Part shown: one piece after another, positions 19,875 through 30,991 of the stretch
Layout of the letters: each line of letters starts with the position of its first letter
Position numbering within the stretch: the first letter of the stretch is position 1
Origin: CAJXJP01 sp964022365
GTDB taxonomy: Bacteria > Patescibacteriota > Gracilibacteria > BD1-5 > UBA6164
DNA length: 64,000 nucleotides
Direction: 5' to 3'
Assembly: GCA_964022365.1 (NCBI GenBank)
Contig: CAXHZN010000002.1
Location: 1 to 64,000 of the forward strand
The notes under the pieces: generated by a model
Seen by the model: the letters and a program-made list of their open reading frames with translations, nothing else
The model's database searches: none
What the model was told of the DNA's origin: nothing
Program-made: the position numbers and the translations under genes

Positions 19875-22800
19875 TTAGTCATATATAAGTTGTATTCCAA
19901 ATTGAATATTTCAAGAATAATCTCATGCGGATTGTAACTGGTCAATAATAGCACCAAGACGCACGTAATAGGTATATGTATTTTTTTCTCAATTTGTATT
20001 TACATTTTTTGATTGATTGGCAAATGTTTCCACATTTGAAATATTTGTCAGATTTCCATCTAATGGAGTTGAATCATATCAATATCAATTCGTGCCATTA
20101 AATTCATTTATTGTATTATTGTGAGAAGAAAAATCTCATGATTTTTTTATTTTCATGTCAAATTGTGCTCCGATAGTTTCAACTCTAATTTCTACTGGAG
20201 TAGAGAAATTTATATTTTGAGCATTAATATTTCAAATATTAATTTGTGAACTATCAACTGAAAAATTTGGTTCATCTATATAAAATTCTTGCATAATTTC
20301 TCCTCTAGTTCAATAAATATTTTCTATTGAAAATATAAATCTATATTTTCAAAATTCACTTACATTTATTTGATAGCTTGCTTGGGTTTGATTAATATTT
20401 GTTTGAGTTGCCAGAGATCATGAAATATCATTTCACCAAGTTGTAGAAAGGGCATTAAATTTTTGTATTTCTAAGTTTGCAGATGAAGTATTTATACTCC
20501 CATTATCGGTATAAGAAATAATGAGTGTATTATTTTTTGATGCCAAAAGTTGACCATCACTTATATTTATATTTCAAAATATTGGTGCTTGGGAATTAAT
20601 AATAAAAGGTGAAATAAGTAAGTATTCACTTTGTTGTGCTCATCAATTATTTACACGTAAATAACAATTATCATAATTTCCATCTGGTAAATAATTGAGT
20701 GTAATAGAATTATTTCAAATATTTGCAAAATTTGTATTACTACTGCAGGTTCAAAAATATTCAATAGATCACTCAATAGGACTACTAAAGGTATATTCTG
20801 GGAAATGATTTGATGTAGGTGACTCTATAGGAGTTATTTCACTCAGCGTATAACTCGTAGCAATAACTTCAAATGGAGTAATATTTAAAACATGAGTAAA
20901 ACCATTTTCATCCGTGAGGATAATACTACAATTATCATATACTCCGTTATTTAAAGGAGTTCCCAAATTATCAGCAGCAAGATTAATCACATTTTCTCAA
21001 ATGCTAGCTTGTGTCACATTTGAACTACATCATCATGCGTAGCTGAGACTTCCAACTTTATTTGTGAGAAATGTATATGCCGGAGTGGCATCACTCGTAG
21101 GAGAGGGAATTGGAAATTTTTCTGAAAATAATACTATTCACCATTTTTGTGAAAAATATTCTTGTACTCCATTTACATCTGCTTGATCCAAAGCAAAGTT
21201 CCATGAAATTAATTCTCAAATATGTCAATCGAAAAAAAATCAAGATGACCCAACAACTGTATTTGTTGAAGCACTCACCGAATTTCCATTTACTCTTCAA
21301 ATCGAAATCCCACCAGGGTGGTTTCTTTGAGCATCAACATGATCTTGAACACTTGCTAAATTCCCATTTAAATAAATTTTAAGAGTATTTTTTGTATCAT
21401 CATTTGTTTGTGAATCTTGTACAATCATTGCAAAATATGTTGTATTTGGTTGGGCAAGTCACAAGTCTACAGATTTATATTGATGACCATTATCCCACTC
21501 AGGAGTATTCCAAACTCACGCGTATACATGCCCATTATCAATCACAAAACTGTAACCTCTTGCATTTCATCATTGCTCATAAATAGTTTGAAATATATTT
21601 ACATCATTTCCAGTTTTAAATACAGCTGCAAATGATTTTTGCGTATATGCAGGATTATTTCTATTATTTATATCTGCTTGATTTCAAATATCAAAATATT
21701 GATTTGTACCATTAAATCTAATAGCCGGAAAATTATTAATAATATTTTCTTCTAACCTTGGTCTATTGTTTTGAGTATTTTGGTTTGCATTATATCCATT
21801 AAATTTATCTACGAGAGTTTGAATCCTAGAATTATTTGCCGGGTTGTTATTAAAATTATTATCTGCATTTACATCTTGAGCATCATAATGAAAAACTGGA
21901 TTTTGAATTTCACCTGGAAGCAAAGCTCCTACAAAAAAATCTCTTTGGACTATATCAAATTCTCAATTTATTTTTTCAATACGAAAAATAATTCTATATT
22001 TTCATTTAGTTAATCAGATAGCATCATATTTTGCTTCAAAATTTCTTACTTCTTTACTCGAAAAATTTATAAAACTATTGGTAATATTATTTCACCAATC
22101 AACTCAATTCCATTTATATAATTCTAAGGTATCACTCGTTATATCTATTGTTTTCCCATTTTGAAAGTCGTTATAACTTAGATGAATTTGTGAATTTCAA
22201 ACAGCAACACTTCCAGAAATTTCTGGTTTTATAATATTTATTTCAGGTTTTTTTATTCACCATTTTGTATCAAAATATTCAAAAAGTCATTGAATTTCGC
22301 TCGTTGTTAATGCTGTATTCCAGCTGGCTAATTCTCAAATATGTCCTTGATAAAAATGTCATTCATCTATAATTTCTTGATTAGAATTTGATAATCTTAA
22401 AGTATCATTTTTTGTTGCTCAAATACCTATTGATCAACCATTTGCAAACATATAACATTCAAATGAACCACTCATAACACAAGCACCATGACTTTTTTGT
22501 GATGAAACACTTAATATATTTTTTATTAATGCACCATTAAAATACACAGCAAAATTATTAGTCGTATTTGAGTTTTGATATGCAATAATATTGTACACCG
22601 TATTTTGCTCTATTTGTCATAGATCTGCAATTTTAAATTGTTGTCCACTTGGCCAATCAATCGTATTATACAATCAAATATACATGTTCCCATTTTCAAT
22701 TTGAATTGCATATCATTTATCTTTTCCTCATTGTTCATAGATCGTTTGTAAACGAGAAATATCGCTCGAAGTTTTCACTACAACCGCAAATGATTTTTCT

Positions 22801-23147
22801 GTATATTCATCACTCGACGCAATATCTATATGATCAGAAATAGTATATAAATCATTTATACCATCAAAAAATAATCCTGATGCACGAGAAAAACCTGTCG
22901 AATCAAAACGAGCTTGTTTATTTATATCATCCTGACTTCACGTATGAGCATTTGCTTGATCGATTAGTTCGGAAATATTTATATTGTCTATGGGTTGGGT
23001 ATTTGGATTATTATCATTATCGAGGTTATTCATATCAAAATGAAATACTTGATCAGAAATTTCGTCTGGTTGTAAGGCATTTGTAATATTAGAAACACTA
23101 CTTGTGATAATAAAAAGTAATAGAAGTATTATTTTGTGTAAATTCAT
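19875..23147 (-). CDS. Large secreted protein with two LamG-like domains
   Basis: 1090 aa, joined across more than 40 TGA codons. After a signal peptide (NLHKIILLLLFIITSSVSNI), two related concanavalin-A-like/LamG modules follow: residues about 40-290 and 420-690, each with a FDGINDLY/FNGTNQYFD entry, KSFAVVVKT/KSFAAVFKT, TIYEQGG...GY and HIGELASWN/HIGELISWN. The C-terminal 400 residues are beta-rich Ig-like repeats (SYTDNGSINTSSANLEIQK). Probably a cell-surface adhesin or sugar-binding protein used in attachment to a host cell. Stop TAA 19875. Divergent from the MAM-like gene. Confidence 0.82.
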
Positions 23148-23333
23148 ATATATTAATTTCTGGAATAATTTATGAAATTATATCATAATTTTTATAAAAA
23201 ATCATAATTTTTATGTTTATTTCCCAAATAAAATATTATTTTTTAAAAATATAAATAATTTGGAAATAATATTTTTTTATTTATACTTTTTATATGTGTT
23301 ATTTTGGTTTATTTTTCAAATAATTATTATTCT
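23148..23333. other. Divergent promoter region between two surface-protein genes
   Basis: 186 bases, very AT-rich, between the LamG gene (-) and the MAM-like gene (+). No ORF or RNA gene is visible; it must contain both promoters, but no -35/-10 pair stands out. Confidence 0.4.
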
Positions 23334-24341
23334 ATGAAAAAAATATTATCTACCATTTGAGTGTTTATTTTTAGTTTCTCAGCCGTAGTTGCGTGGAATG
23401 GAATTATCGCAGAGAATGGGGATCTTCTGAATATTAACAAATGGAATGAAATGGTAAATATTATCAATCAAAAATTATCTATTTGAGATGTAGTTGCTGG
23501 AGAATGAGTAAATTTTACAAATTCAGGATCACAAATTATTATAAATGCATCTGCTGGATCATTATTTCCATATGTAAATGACCAAAATCAAATTATCATG
23601 GCTCCAAATACCAGCCGAGATATCAGTATTTCAGCTGCTAATATTACTCCTGCTTCTCAAATTGAAATTCCATGATTCGACGGGACAATAAACTCTAGTT
23701 TTTGACTCAACCCAAATGAAATAATAGCAAATATTTCAGCAGGATCTTCCGCAAATCAATATGATATTATCATTAATAATAATGGTTCTAAAAGTGATGC
23801 TTGGCCAAGTAATTGACAAAATCTGCTTCAAGTAGTTGCTCCTGTTTTTTGAAATGGTCCTTCAGGAATATATACAGAAACTTTTGAGTCAAACTCATTA
23901 TGAAATTGGCAAAATGTTACTGGATTAGATGCAAATTTTACCGTACAACAGGGAGGAACTCCATCAAATGGAACCTGACCAAATCAAGCAGCAAATGGAA
24001 CTTATTATATATTTGCAGAAACAAGTAGTCCAAATTTTCCAACAAAAACGTTTTGAATTTCAACAGATAACTTCAGACAAGCTCAAAGCATATCTTTTGA
24101 TTACCATATGTTTGGCCCAACTATGTGAAACTTAGAACTACAGACACTCTACCAAGGAACCTGGAAAACAATTTTTACAATCCAATGACAACAACAAGCA
24201 AATCAAACAGATCCTTGGCTAAATTCAGGAAATATAGACTTATCTGGTGAGTTAGTCGAAGAAATAAGATTATTTTATACTTCTGGTACAAACTTTACAG
24301 GTGATGTGGCAATAGATAATATTTCAATTACAAGCCAATAA
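23334..24341 (+). CDS. Secreted protein with C-terminal MAM-like domain
   Basis: 335 aa. N-terminal signal/anchor (LSTIGVFIFSFSAVVAW) followed by NGIIAENGDLLNINKWNEMV, a stretch often seen in CPR surface proteins, then a beta-rich middle part. The last 140 residues resemble a MAM/jelly-roll domain: SFDYHMFGPTMGNLELQ, GTWKTIFTIQGQQQ, GDVAIDNISI. Such domains mediate adhesion. Many TGA-Gly. Own terminator; divergent from the LamG gene, which suggests related surface functions. Confidence 0.75.
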
Positions 24342-24373
24342 AAAAAACTGACAGAAATCTGTCAGTTTTTTTA
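24341..24373. terminator. Terminator after the MAM-like gene
   Basis: AAAACTGACAGA / TCTGTCAGTTTT with a T-run; A-run upstream makes it usable by the convergent gene as well. Confidence 0.85.
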
Positions 24374-24384
24374 TTTTTTAGTCA

Positions 24385-25056
24385 TTAGAAATTACCAGTA
24401 ACGATAAAATCAATATTATCTTGATATACTCATGCTGGAGTTTGAGCATTTGCAGTTGCTTCAACTGTAAAAGTCATATCAGCTGTTGCATCTGTTAGTT
24501 CAGGTTTATTTGTTTGATAAATAATTATTTCGTTAGAATTTGCAATTTCTGCAGCAACTAAATTCCCAAGTGTATTATCAAAACCTGTAACTGTTGAATC
24601 ACTTACACCTGCATTAGAAGCAAAAGTGTATGATTCTACTGACCCATCTGCAGTAAGTTCATTAATTTGTAATGCATTATCTGATGTGTTTGTCAGTCAT
24701 CCACTTCCAGATTTTGCTCTCACAGTTACTCCATTTGCAGCATTTGTACCAATTTCTATATCAATTGAACCATTTGCAGCAACCCCAGGAGTTAAATCAC
24801 CTAAGTTAATTTCTTTTGCCGAAAGAGTCATGTTTAAAGTAGGCAGCACTCTTGCGTTTACCTCGATACCACTTACCGTACCTGAAGCTGTACCTGGAAA
24901 TGTTTCATCCCACATAATTGCTGTATCAAAAGAATTATCTCCATCAACTGTTCAAGTACCAATTTGTTGTGCTGCAAACACATTTCATAATTGTGCACAC
25001 GAGATGGCTCATACAGCGAAAGCTGCTAAGACTTTTTTTGTTTTTGCTTTATTCAT
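24385..25056 (-). CDS. Secreted Ala/Thr/Asn-rich surface protein
   Basis: 223 aa. Signal peptide (KVLAAFAVGAISCAQLGNVFA). The mature part is low-complexity and beta-rich, with the pattern LPTLNMTLSAKEINLGDLTP, VAANGSIDIEIGTNAANGVT and SGSGGLTNTS, seen in WxL-like or other CPR surface proteins. Most glycines are GGT/GGA and only five or so TGA, suggesting higher expression than its neighbours. Upstream on the minus strand an AAAGGAG (25093-25099) is too distant (about 36 nt) from ATG 25056 to be its ribosome-binding site. Function unknown; possibly structural. Confidence 0.7.
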
Positions 25057-25190
25057 ATGGATATATGTAATGTCATAAATTTTTGTGCTTTTCTCCTTTC
25101 ATAATTTTTTTGAGAATATGTACACAATATTAAAATTAACACATAAATACTTAAAATGTCAAACATTTAACGTTTTTTATTTTTTTAGAG

Positions 25191-25218
25191 TTGAAAAAAA
25201 GTTTTTTTTGGTTAAAAT
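25191..25218 (+). promoter_or_regulatory. Candidate promoter of ksgA
   Basis: TTGAAA (25191-25196), 16-nt spacer, TAAAAT (25213-25218), 31 nt before the TTG start. Confidence 0.6.
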
Positions 25219-25249
25219 AAGGAAGAATTAATTATTTAAATACTATACA

Positions 25250-26065
25250 TTGAGTAGAGAAATATTAGAAAAATATTCCATTCGTGCAAAAAAAGCTCTT
25301 GGGCAAAATTTTTTAGTGGATGATTTTATCGTAGAAGAAATTGCCTACAGCGCTCCTGTAGAATGAAATAATATTGTAGAAGTTTGACCTGGATATGGAG
25401 CCTTAACTCAAAAACTTTTTGAACAATCTCCAAAATCACTTCATTTAGTTGAACTTGATACAGATATGATCGAAATAATTCAAGACAGACAAAAAAATAA
25501 TGATTTTGAAATTTGAGACACAGATTTTAAAATTCATCATACAGATGTACTTAAATTTCAGCCAGATTTTTGAGAAGACTATAGTGTGATTGCAAATATT
25601 CCATATTATATTACCTCACCTATTTTACGTCATTTTTTATATGATGTTGAGCAAAAACCTGAGAATATGGTAATTTTAATGCAAGCAGATGTATGAGATA
25701 AAATCTTATGAAATGGGAAAAATAAATCGAGTGTTTTATCTTTATTTATTGAAAAAAAATGTAGTGTTTGAGAAGTTATTCGCGTCCCAAATACAAGTTT
25801 TATCCCAGCTCCAAAAGTAGAATCAAGTGTGTTACATTTTCAATCTCATGATAATTTTAGAGATGTAGATGATGAAAAATTTTTATCACTGATTAAAAAA
25901 TGATTTAGTGAGCCAAGAAAAAAATTATCAAAAAATTTAATAAAAAATTGATTTTCTAAAAATAAAGTTGAAGAAGTTTTTCAAAAATTAGATATTTGAG
26001 AAAATACGAGAGCAGAGGCTTTAGATATTTATCAATGGATAGAACTCACAAAAATAATTTCATAA
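25250..26065 (+). CDS. rsmA: 16S rRNA dimethyladenosine transferase
   Basis: 271 aa. Classic KsgA/RsmA motifs: AKKALGQNFLVDDF, SAM-binding VEVGPGYGALTQKL (first Gly TGA), LVELDTDM, catalytic NIPYYITSPILRHF and a C-terminal helical domain (FSEPRKKLSKNL). It dimethylates two adjacent adenines near the 3' end of 16S rRNA during small-subunit maturation. About ten of fifteen glycines are TGA. The only in-frame start after the upstream TAA is TTG 25250. No Shine-Dalgarno. Confidence 0.93.
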
Positions 26066-26085
26066 AAAATTAAGAGAAAAAAATA

Positions 26086-26113
26086 TTTACTTTTATGTTT
26101 TTTTTCCTATAAT
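26086..26113 (+). promoter_or_regulatory. Candidate promoter of the first ATP-grasp gene
   Basis: TTTACT, 16-nt spacer, perfect TATAAT (26108-26113) followed by GCAG. The predicted 5' UTR is about 70 nt. The string TATAATGCAG is repeated in the ABC-F gene promoter. Confidence 0.5.
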
Positions 26114-26192
26114 GCAGTTTCAATTTTTCACTTGTGCAAGAGAAATGTATTATTTTCACAAATAGACATTTATTTATACTTAACAATACAAT

Positions 26193-27539
26193 ATGAGAAA
26201 AAAAGCTATCGTTCACGTCATGACGAAAATGAGGATGAAAAGCGATCTTTTTTCAACAGAAATCGATGCTATAGAGCAATTAAGCGAAAACTATGGTGTT
26301 AAAAATATTATTTGTTATAAATGAGAACAAATAGAATACATAGATTTAATCAACAGATTAGAAAAATTTGGTATTTTATTTTGCCACTATTCTAACAAAG
26401 AAGAACTCAAAGAAAAACTCACAGAATATGAAAATGAATACGAAATTGCTTTTGTTTCAACTCCTTTGGAAATTTTAGTAAATCTCACTGATGAATTAAA
26501 ATCTCATTTAGGACAAAGTGTTTCAGATCATGCAAATATTTTTAGAGATAAACATTTACAAAGACATTTAATCCAAGAACACAATCCTGAACTTGGAATT
26601 AAATTTCTCAAATGAGAACATGATCAACTCGATGTAGATGAAATCGAACAAAAAATTTGATATCCATATATTATAAAACCAATCGATGGGGTTCAAAGTT
26701 CATGAGTAGGAAAAATCAACAATCGTGGAGATTTTGAAGAATATATGACTCATTATCAAGGATTTCATGATAAATTAAAAAGTAAATGAATCGACACACA
26801 TGAATTAATTGTCGAAGAATTTATTGATGGGCAACTCTATTCAATTGATTATTTTGTTGATCAAAATGGAGATACATTTATTTCAAAACCAGTAAAAGTA
26901 AAACTAGGGATTGATATAGATGTCCAAGATTATTGTAATATTGCCAGAATTGTTTCTGAAAAAACAGAAGGTGAGTTCAAGTGAAAAAGACTAAAAACCT
27001 TTATAAATTCTACGATTAAAGCAACAGGAGTAAAAAATACTTTTGTGCATCATGAATTTAAAATCAACTCAAAATGAGAATTTAAAACAATCGAATTAAA
27101 TGGGAGAATCGGATGAGGAAGACTTGAAGTTATGCTCAAATGATATGAATTAAATCTCTATGAATTTATTGTAAATCCTGAAACAAAACCAGGAAAACTC
27201 AAAAATAATGTGATGGGGATAAATCTCTATGCCACAAAACAATGAATTCTCAATGGATATAATCAAAAACTTCTTGATAAAATTTCTCAAAGAGAAAGTG
27301 TTTATACAATCGAAACTGACGAATCAGCTCTTGGAAAAGAAATTGGTTTAACAAAAGATGGTTTTGAAAAAGTATGAGTGATAAAAATCAAAAATAAAGA
27401 TTATAAAGCTTTGAGAAAAGATTATATGTATATCAAGAAAAACTATAAAGATTTACTTGAAATTACCGTTCCTTTGATTGATAACGCAAGCAGAACTCCT
27501 TCATTTGAAGCAGTAAAAAAACTTGCCTTAGAAGACTAA
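26193..27539 (+). CDS. ATP-grasp ligase (paralogue 1)
   Basis: 448 aa. ATP-grasp core: YPYIIKPIDGVQSSGVGKI (P-loop-like Gly-rich strand), HELIVEEFIDGQLYSIDYF (ATP-binding EEFI), and the metal-binding ELNGRIGGGRLEVM. It should couple ATP hydrolysis to formation of an amide/peptide bond through an acyl-phosphate. Substrate unknown. Clearly paralogous to the 29518 gene (both share GxKNTFVHHEFKI and KGEFKTIE). The two flank a DUF1704 metallopeptidase gene. Many TGA-Gly, including IGGGR. ATG, no Shine-Dalgarno. Confidence 0.82.
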
Positions 27540-27571
27540 AAAAAACATTTCCGAACGGAAATGTTTTTTTG
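27539..27571. terminator. Terminator between ATP-grasp 1 and the DUF1704 gene
   Basis: AAAAACATTTCCG / CGGAAATGTTTTT, loop AA, T-run; placed between convergent genes. Confidence 0.85.
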
Positions 27572-27581
27572 TTTGTTATTT

Positions 27582-29387
27582 TTAAAATAATCATCTTCTG
27601 TGATGTGCTAAGTCATCATGAACTTCATTTATAAGTGATTGATATTGTGTTTGGAGAATATTTTCTAGAATATTTTTTTGTTTATCGTCTGCTGATTCAA
27701 ATAAATTTTCTACTTTTTTATTACTAATAATTTGTAATAAAACATTCGCAATTCACATGATTCTACTGTTTTTTCTAAAATAAATTTTTGCATCTAAATA
27801 TTTTATAAAATCAAAAAGAGGATATTTATACTCTAAATGTTCAATAAAATCTTTTTGGTTTAAGTGTTCTTCTAATCATTGAAGTTTTTTTTCAATCACA
27901 TAATATACCGCGTCAGAGACAAAAATTGGACGTAAGTCATCAAATTGTGCTCATTTTTTTTCTAGATATTTTTGGAGTTTTTGAAATTTATGAGTTTCTT
28001 CAAAACTCACTTTCCCAACAAATAAATCTGTGGGTCTAAGTCATTTATTTCCATCAGAGAGAATATATTGATTTATTTCTTCGACTGCTTGGAGTAGACC
28101 ACGAGTGTAAGTTGTATCTTTGTGTTGAACTGATGATCTATTATTTCTTTTGAGTCTTTTAAACCTTTCAGATGGTGGAATAATATCTGGATCAATGGTT
28201 TCAGATAATTCTAAAAAATCCATGAGTTCATCTGATTCTAAGATTTCACCCATAAGAGTTTTTACAAAATATCCATTTATTTGTAATTTAGAAACATCAA
28301 AAATAAGTTTTTCATCAGGTGTTTTTGTATATAAATTTCTCCCGTATAAAAATACTTGTTCCATTAAAATAGCAGCTCATTCGTCTTTTTTTGTACTATT
28401 TGAACCTCTGAGATTTCCAAGAATTTTTTGTGAATTATGATCCGTAACGCTGTGCGTTTCGATTTCATGCATTCAGAGTTTAAAAAATCTTTCGATGGTA
28501 ATCGTATTAAATTTTTCATTCATCGGAAAATATACTCACTCTGGTCCATCTGAAATACTTCCAGCGTTTTTATCACTTTTTACGATATGATGCATTTTTC
28601 AAAAAGCATCAATGAGCATATTAAAACCGAGAATATAATCTGATCTTTGTAAATCATATTGTAAATATTTTCCTGTTATTTTTGGAGTTTTTGCTTTTTT
28701 TATAAATTGATATTTTGTTGGTAAAAATGGTTTTATTTTTTCTAAATATCATTCAAATCTATGTAAATCATCGTGTTGAAATTTATCTCTATTCCTCAAA
28801 AACATTCCATAAATATATTCGTAACTAATCACTATTTCTTGAGGATTATCACGAATAAATCATCAAAATAATTTTGAATCAATTTCTTGCAATTGTGCTT
28901 CTATATCTTTTATTTCTTGTTTTGAGAGATCTAAATATCCCGTTGCTTTTTCGATTTCAAATTCTAGAGCGATGAGCGCATATTCTAATAAATTCATTTT
29001 TTCGATCACAGCAGATTCAAAAATATCTTTTTCAAATTGTTTATGATTTGGAAGGTCATTATATTTTTTTGATTGTAAAATATGTAATACTTCTTGGATT
29101 AATTCTACTTTTTGAGATAAAATATTTTCTACTTTTTTCTTTGATTTTGCTAATAGTTTTTCTCTTTTTTCAATCGGAGATAATTTATATTCATCAATAT
29201 CAAGTCATCAAATATTTACAAATAATGTTTCATTTATATTGGTATCTTTATCATATGAATAGGTTACTTCTGCGATTTTCCATACTCATTTTTTTTTCCA
29301 AGTTTTGTCATCAAAAATCAGAGAGTTATAATAATCTATAAGTTCTCTAAAACTTTTCGGTTTATGTGATGGTTGAGAAACTCACAT
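27582..29387 (-). CDS. DUF1704/MATCAP-like zinc metallopeptidase (paralogue 1)
   Basis: 601 aa with about 15 TGA-Gly. Near residue 310 it has LGMHEIETHSVTDHNSQKIL: the HExxxH zinc motif of DUF1704, the family that includes vertebrate MATCAP tubulin tyrosine carboxypeptidases. Downstream KKDEGAAILMEQVF holds the likely third ligand/Glu. VQHKDTTYTRGLLQAVEEIN is also a family block. The N-terminal 200 residues are a charged helical region. Predicted role: removal of a C-terminal residue from a protein or peptide. It lies between two ATP-grasp ligase genes, divergent from the second. A paralogue lies at 54634. Confidence 0.8.
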
Positions 29388-29517
29388 ATGACAATTTTGA
29401 TATAATTAAAATTTAAATAATTGTAACATATTTTGCATTTTTTTCCAATGGGAATATAATTTATTCACATTTTCTTCACGTAGAGGGAATTTCCCATTTA
29501 TATAATATAAAAAAATT
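29388..29517. other. Divergent promoter region, DUF1704 and ATP-grasp 2
   Basis: 130 bases shared by two divergent genes. It contains AT-rich TATAAT-like strings on both strands (for example TATAAT near 29400 and 29500) and no ORF. Co-regulation of ligase and peptidase from here is plausible. Confidence 0.4.
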
Positions 29518-30882
29518 GTGAAACAAAATCAAAGAAACATAGTCCATATGATGGCTAAAAGTAGACTTAAAAGTGATATTTTTTATTACGAAGTTGAAAT
29601 TTTTAAGCAAATGTATGAGTCAGAAAATATATGGAATATTGTATTTTATAAATGAGTCGAAATAACAGACGAAGAGTTTATCCAAGATATGGAAGAATCT
29701 GGAGTTATTTTGATTTCTTATACAAATAAAAAAAATCTCATAGAACAACTCAAAAAAGTCCAAAAATATTCTCATACTATTTTCATAAATACCACTGGAG
29801 AATTGATGATTACCATGTGTAATAATATCAAAAAAGAACTTGGACAAGAAATTTCACAACATCCAAAAATGTTTCGTGATAAATTCTTGCAAAGAAAATT
29901 ATTACAAAAAAATGGAGGCACAAACGGAATAAGATTTGTCAGTTGAAAACTCAAAGATTTAAAATATGAAGATATTGAAAAAAAAGTATGACTCCCGTTT
30001 ATTTTAAAACCAGTAAATGGACTTCAAAGCTCATGAGTGGTAAAAATTGAGAATAAAAAAGATTTTTCTCACTATAAATATCATTATTATTCATTTCATG
30101 AAAATTGCCAAAGTAGGTGATTTGAAAGTAATCTGATGATTGCAGAAGAATTTATTGATGGAAAACTTTATTCAATCGATTACTTTGTTGATGAAACATG
30201 ACATTGCACGATTTCTGAACCTGTTTGTGTAGAAACCGGAAAAGATTTACAAATTGATGATTATTTTAATGCTTGTATGCATGCTTCACAAAAAGTTGAA
30301 AGAGAAGTTGATAGATCAACTCTCGAAACATTTATCAGAGAATGTGTTGAAATAACAGGAATTAAAAATACTTTTGTGCACCATGAATTTAAAATTACTC
30401 AAAAGTGAGAATTTAAAACAATCGAATTTAACGGAAGAATTTGATGAGGAAGGGTAGAATTAATGAAAGAATCCTATGGAATTAATTTATATAATTATAT
30501 TCTTTGAAAAAAACAAAAAAAATCTTCTCTTGAAAATAATTTCATAAAAGTAAATATTTATTCTCCTGTAAAATGAATTCTCACTGGTTACAATGAAGAA
30601 TTATTACAAAGAGTAAAACACAAAAGAAGTGTCTATGAAATAGAATACCATAGAAGTTTACTTGGAAAAACTGTTTGACTCACAAAAGATGGATTCACAA
30701 AAGTCATAACAATTAAAATGAAACATCCAGATATAAAAATCATCGAAAAAGATTTAAAATATATCAAACGTCATTATGAAACATTTTTACGCGTAGAAGA
30801 CGAATCTACTTTTACCGAAGTTATAACATATATCAGAACCCTTTGATATAACCTCAATCCTCGTTGGAAAAAGAAGAAATAA
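29518..30882 (+). CDS. ATP-grasp ligase (paralogue 2)
   Basis: 454 aa from GTG 29518; an in-frame ATG 10 codons on is an alternative. The same core as paralogue 1: LPFILKPVNGLQSSGVVKI, MIAEEFIDGKLYSIDYFVDE and TIEFNGRIGGGRVELM, so both are expected to bind ATP and two Mg ions. The N-terminal pre-ATP-grasp region (IVHMMAKSRLKSDIF) also matches paralogue 1 (IVHVMTKMRMKSDLF). Expected to ligate an amino acid or amine to a carboxylate. About 14 TGA-Gly. Terminator follows. Confidence 0.82.
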
Positions 30883-30898
30883 ATATTTCTTCTTTTTT
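30868..30898 (+). terminator. Terminator overlapping the ATP-grasp 2 stop
   Basis: AAAAAGAAGAAATA / TATTTCTTCTTTTT followed by T's. Confidence 0.8.
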
Positions 30899-30991
30899 AT
30901 AAAATATTTTTCTTATAAGTAAATGAAAAATATTTTCAATTCGCAAAAAAATTATTATTATAAATGTATTGTTTTTATGATAATACAAAAT

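Noticed and set aside
21091..23086. Several plus-strand ORFs of 60-90 aa over the LamG gene
   Set aside because: All are antisense shadows of the 1090-aa minus-strand frame; low complexity, no starts or terminators of their own.
24626..25078. 150-aa plus-strand ORF over the secreted-protein gene
   Set aside because: Antisense shadow of the Ala/Thr-rich minus-strand gene, which has a signal peptide and correct terminator placement.
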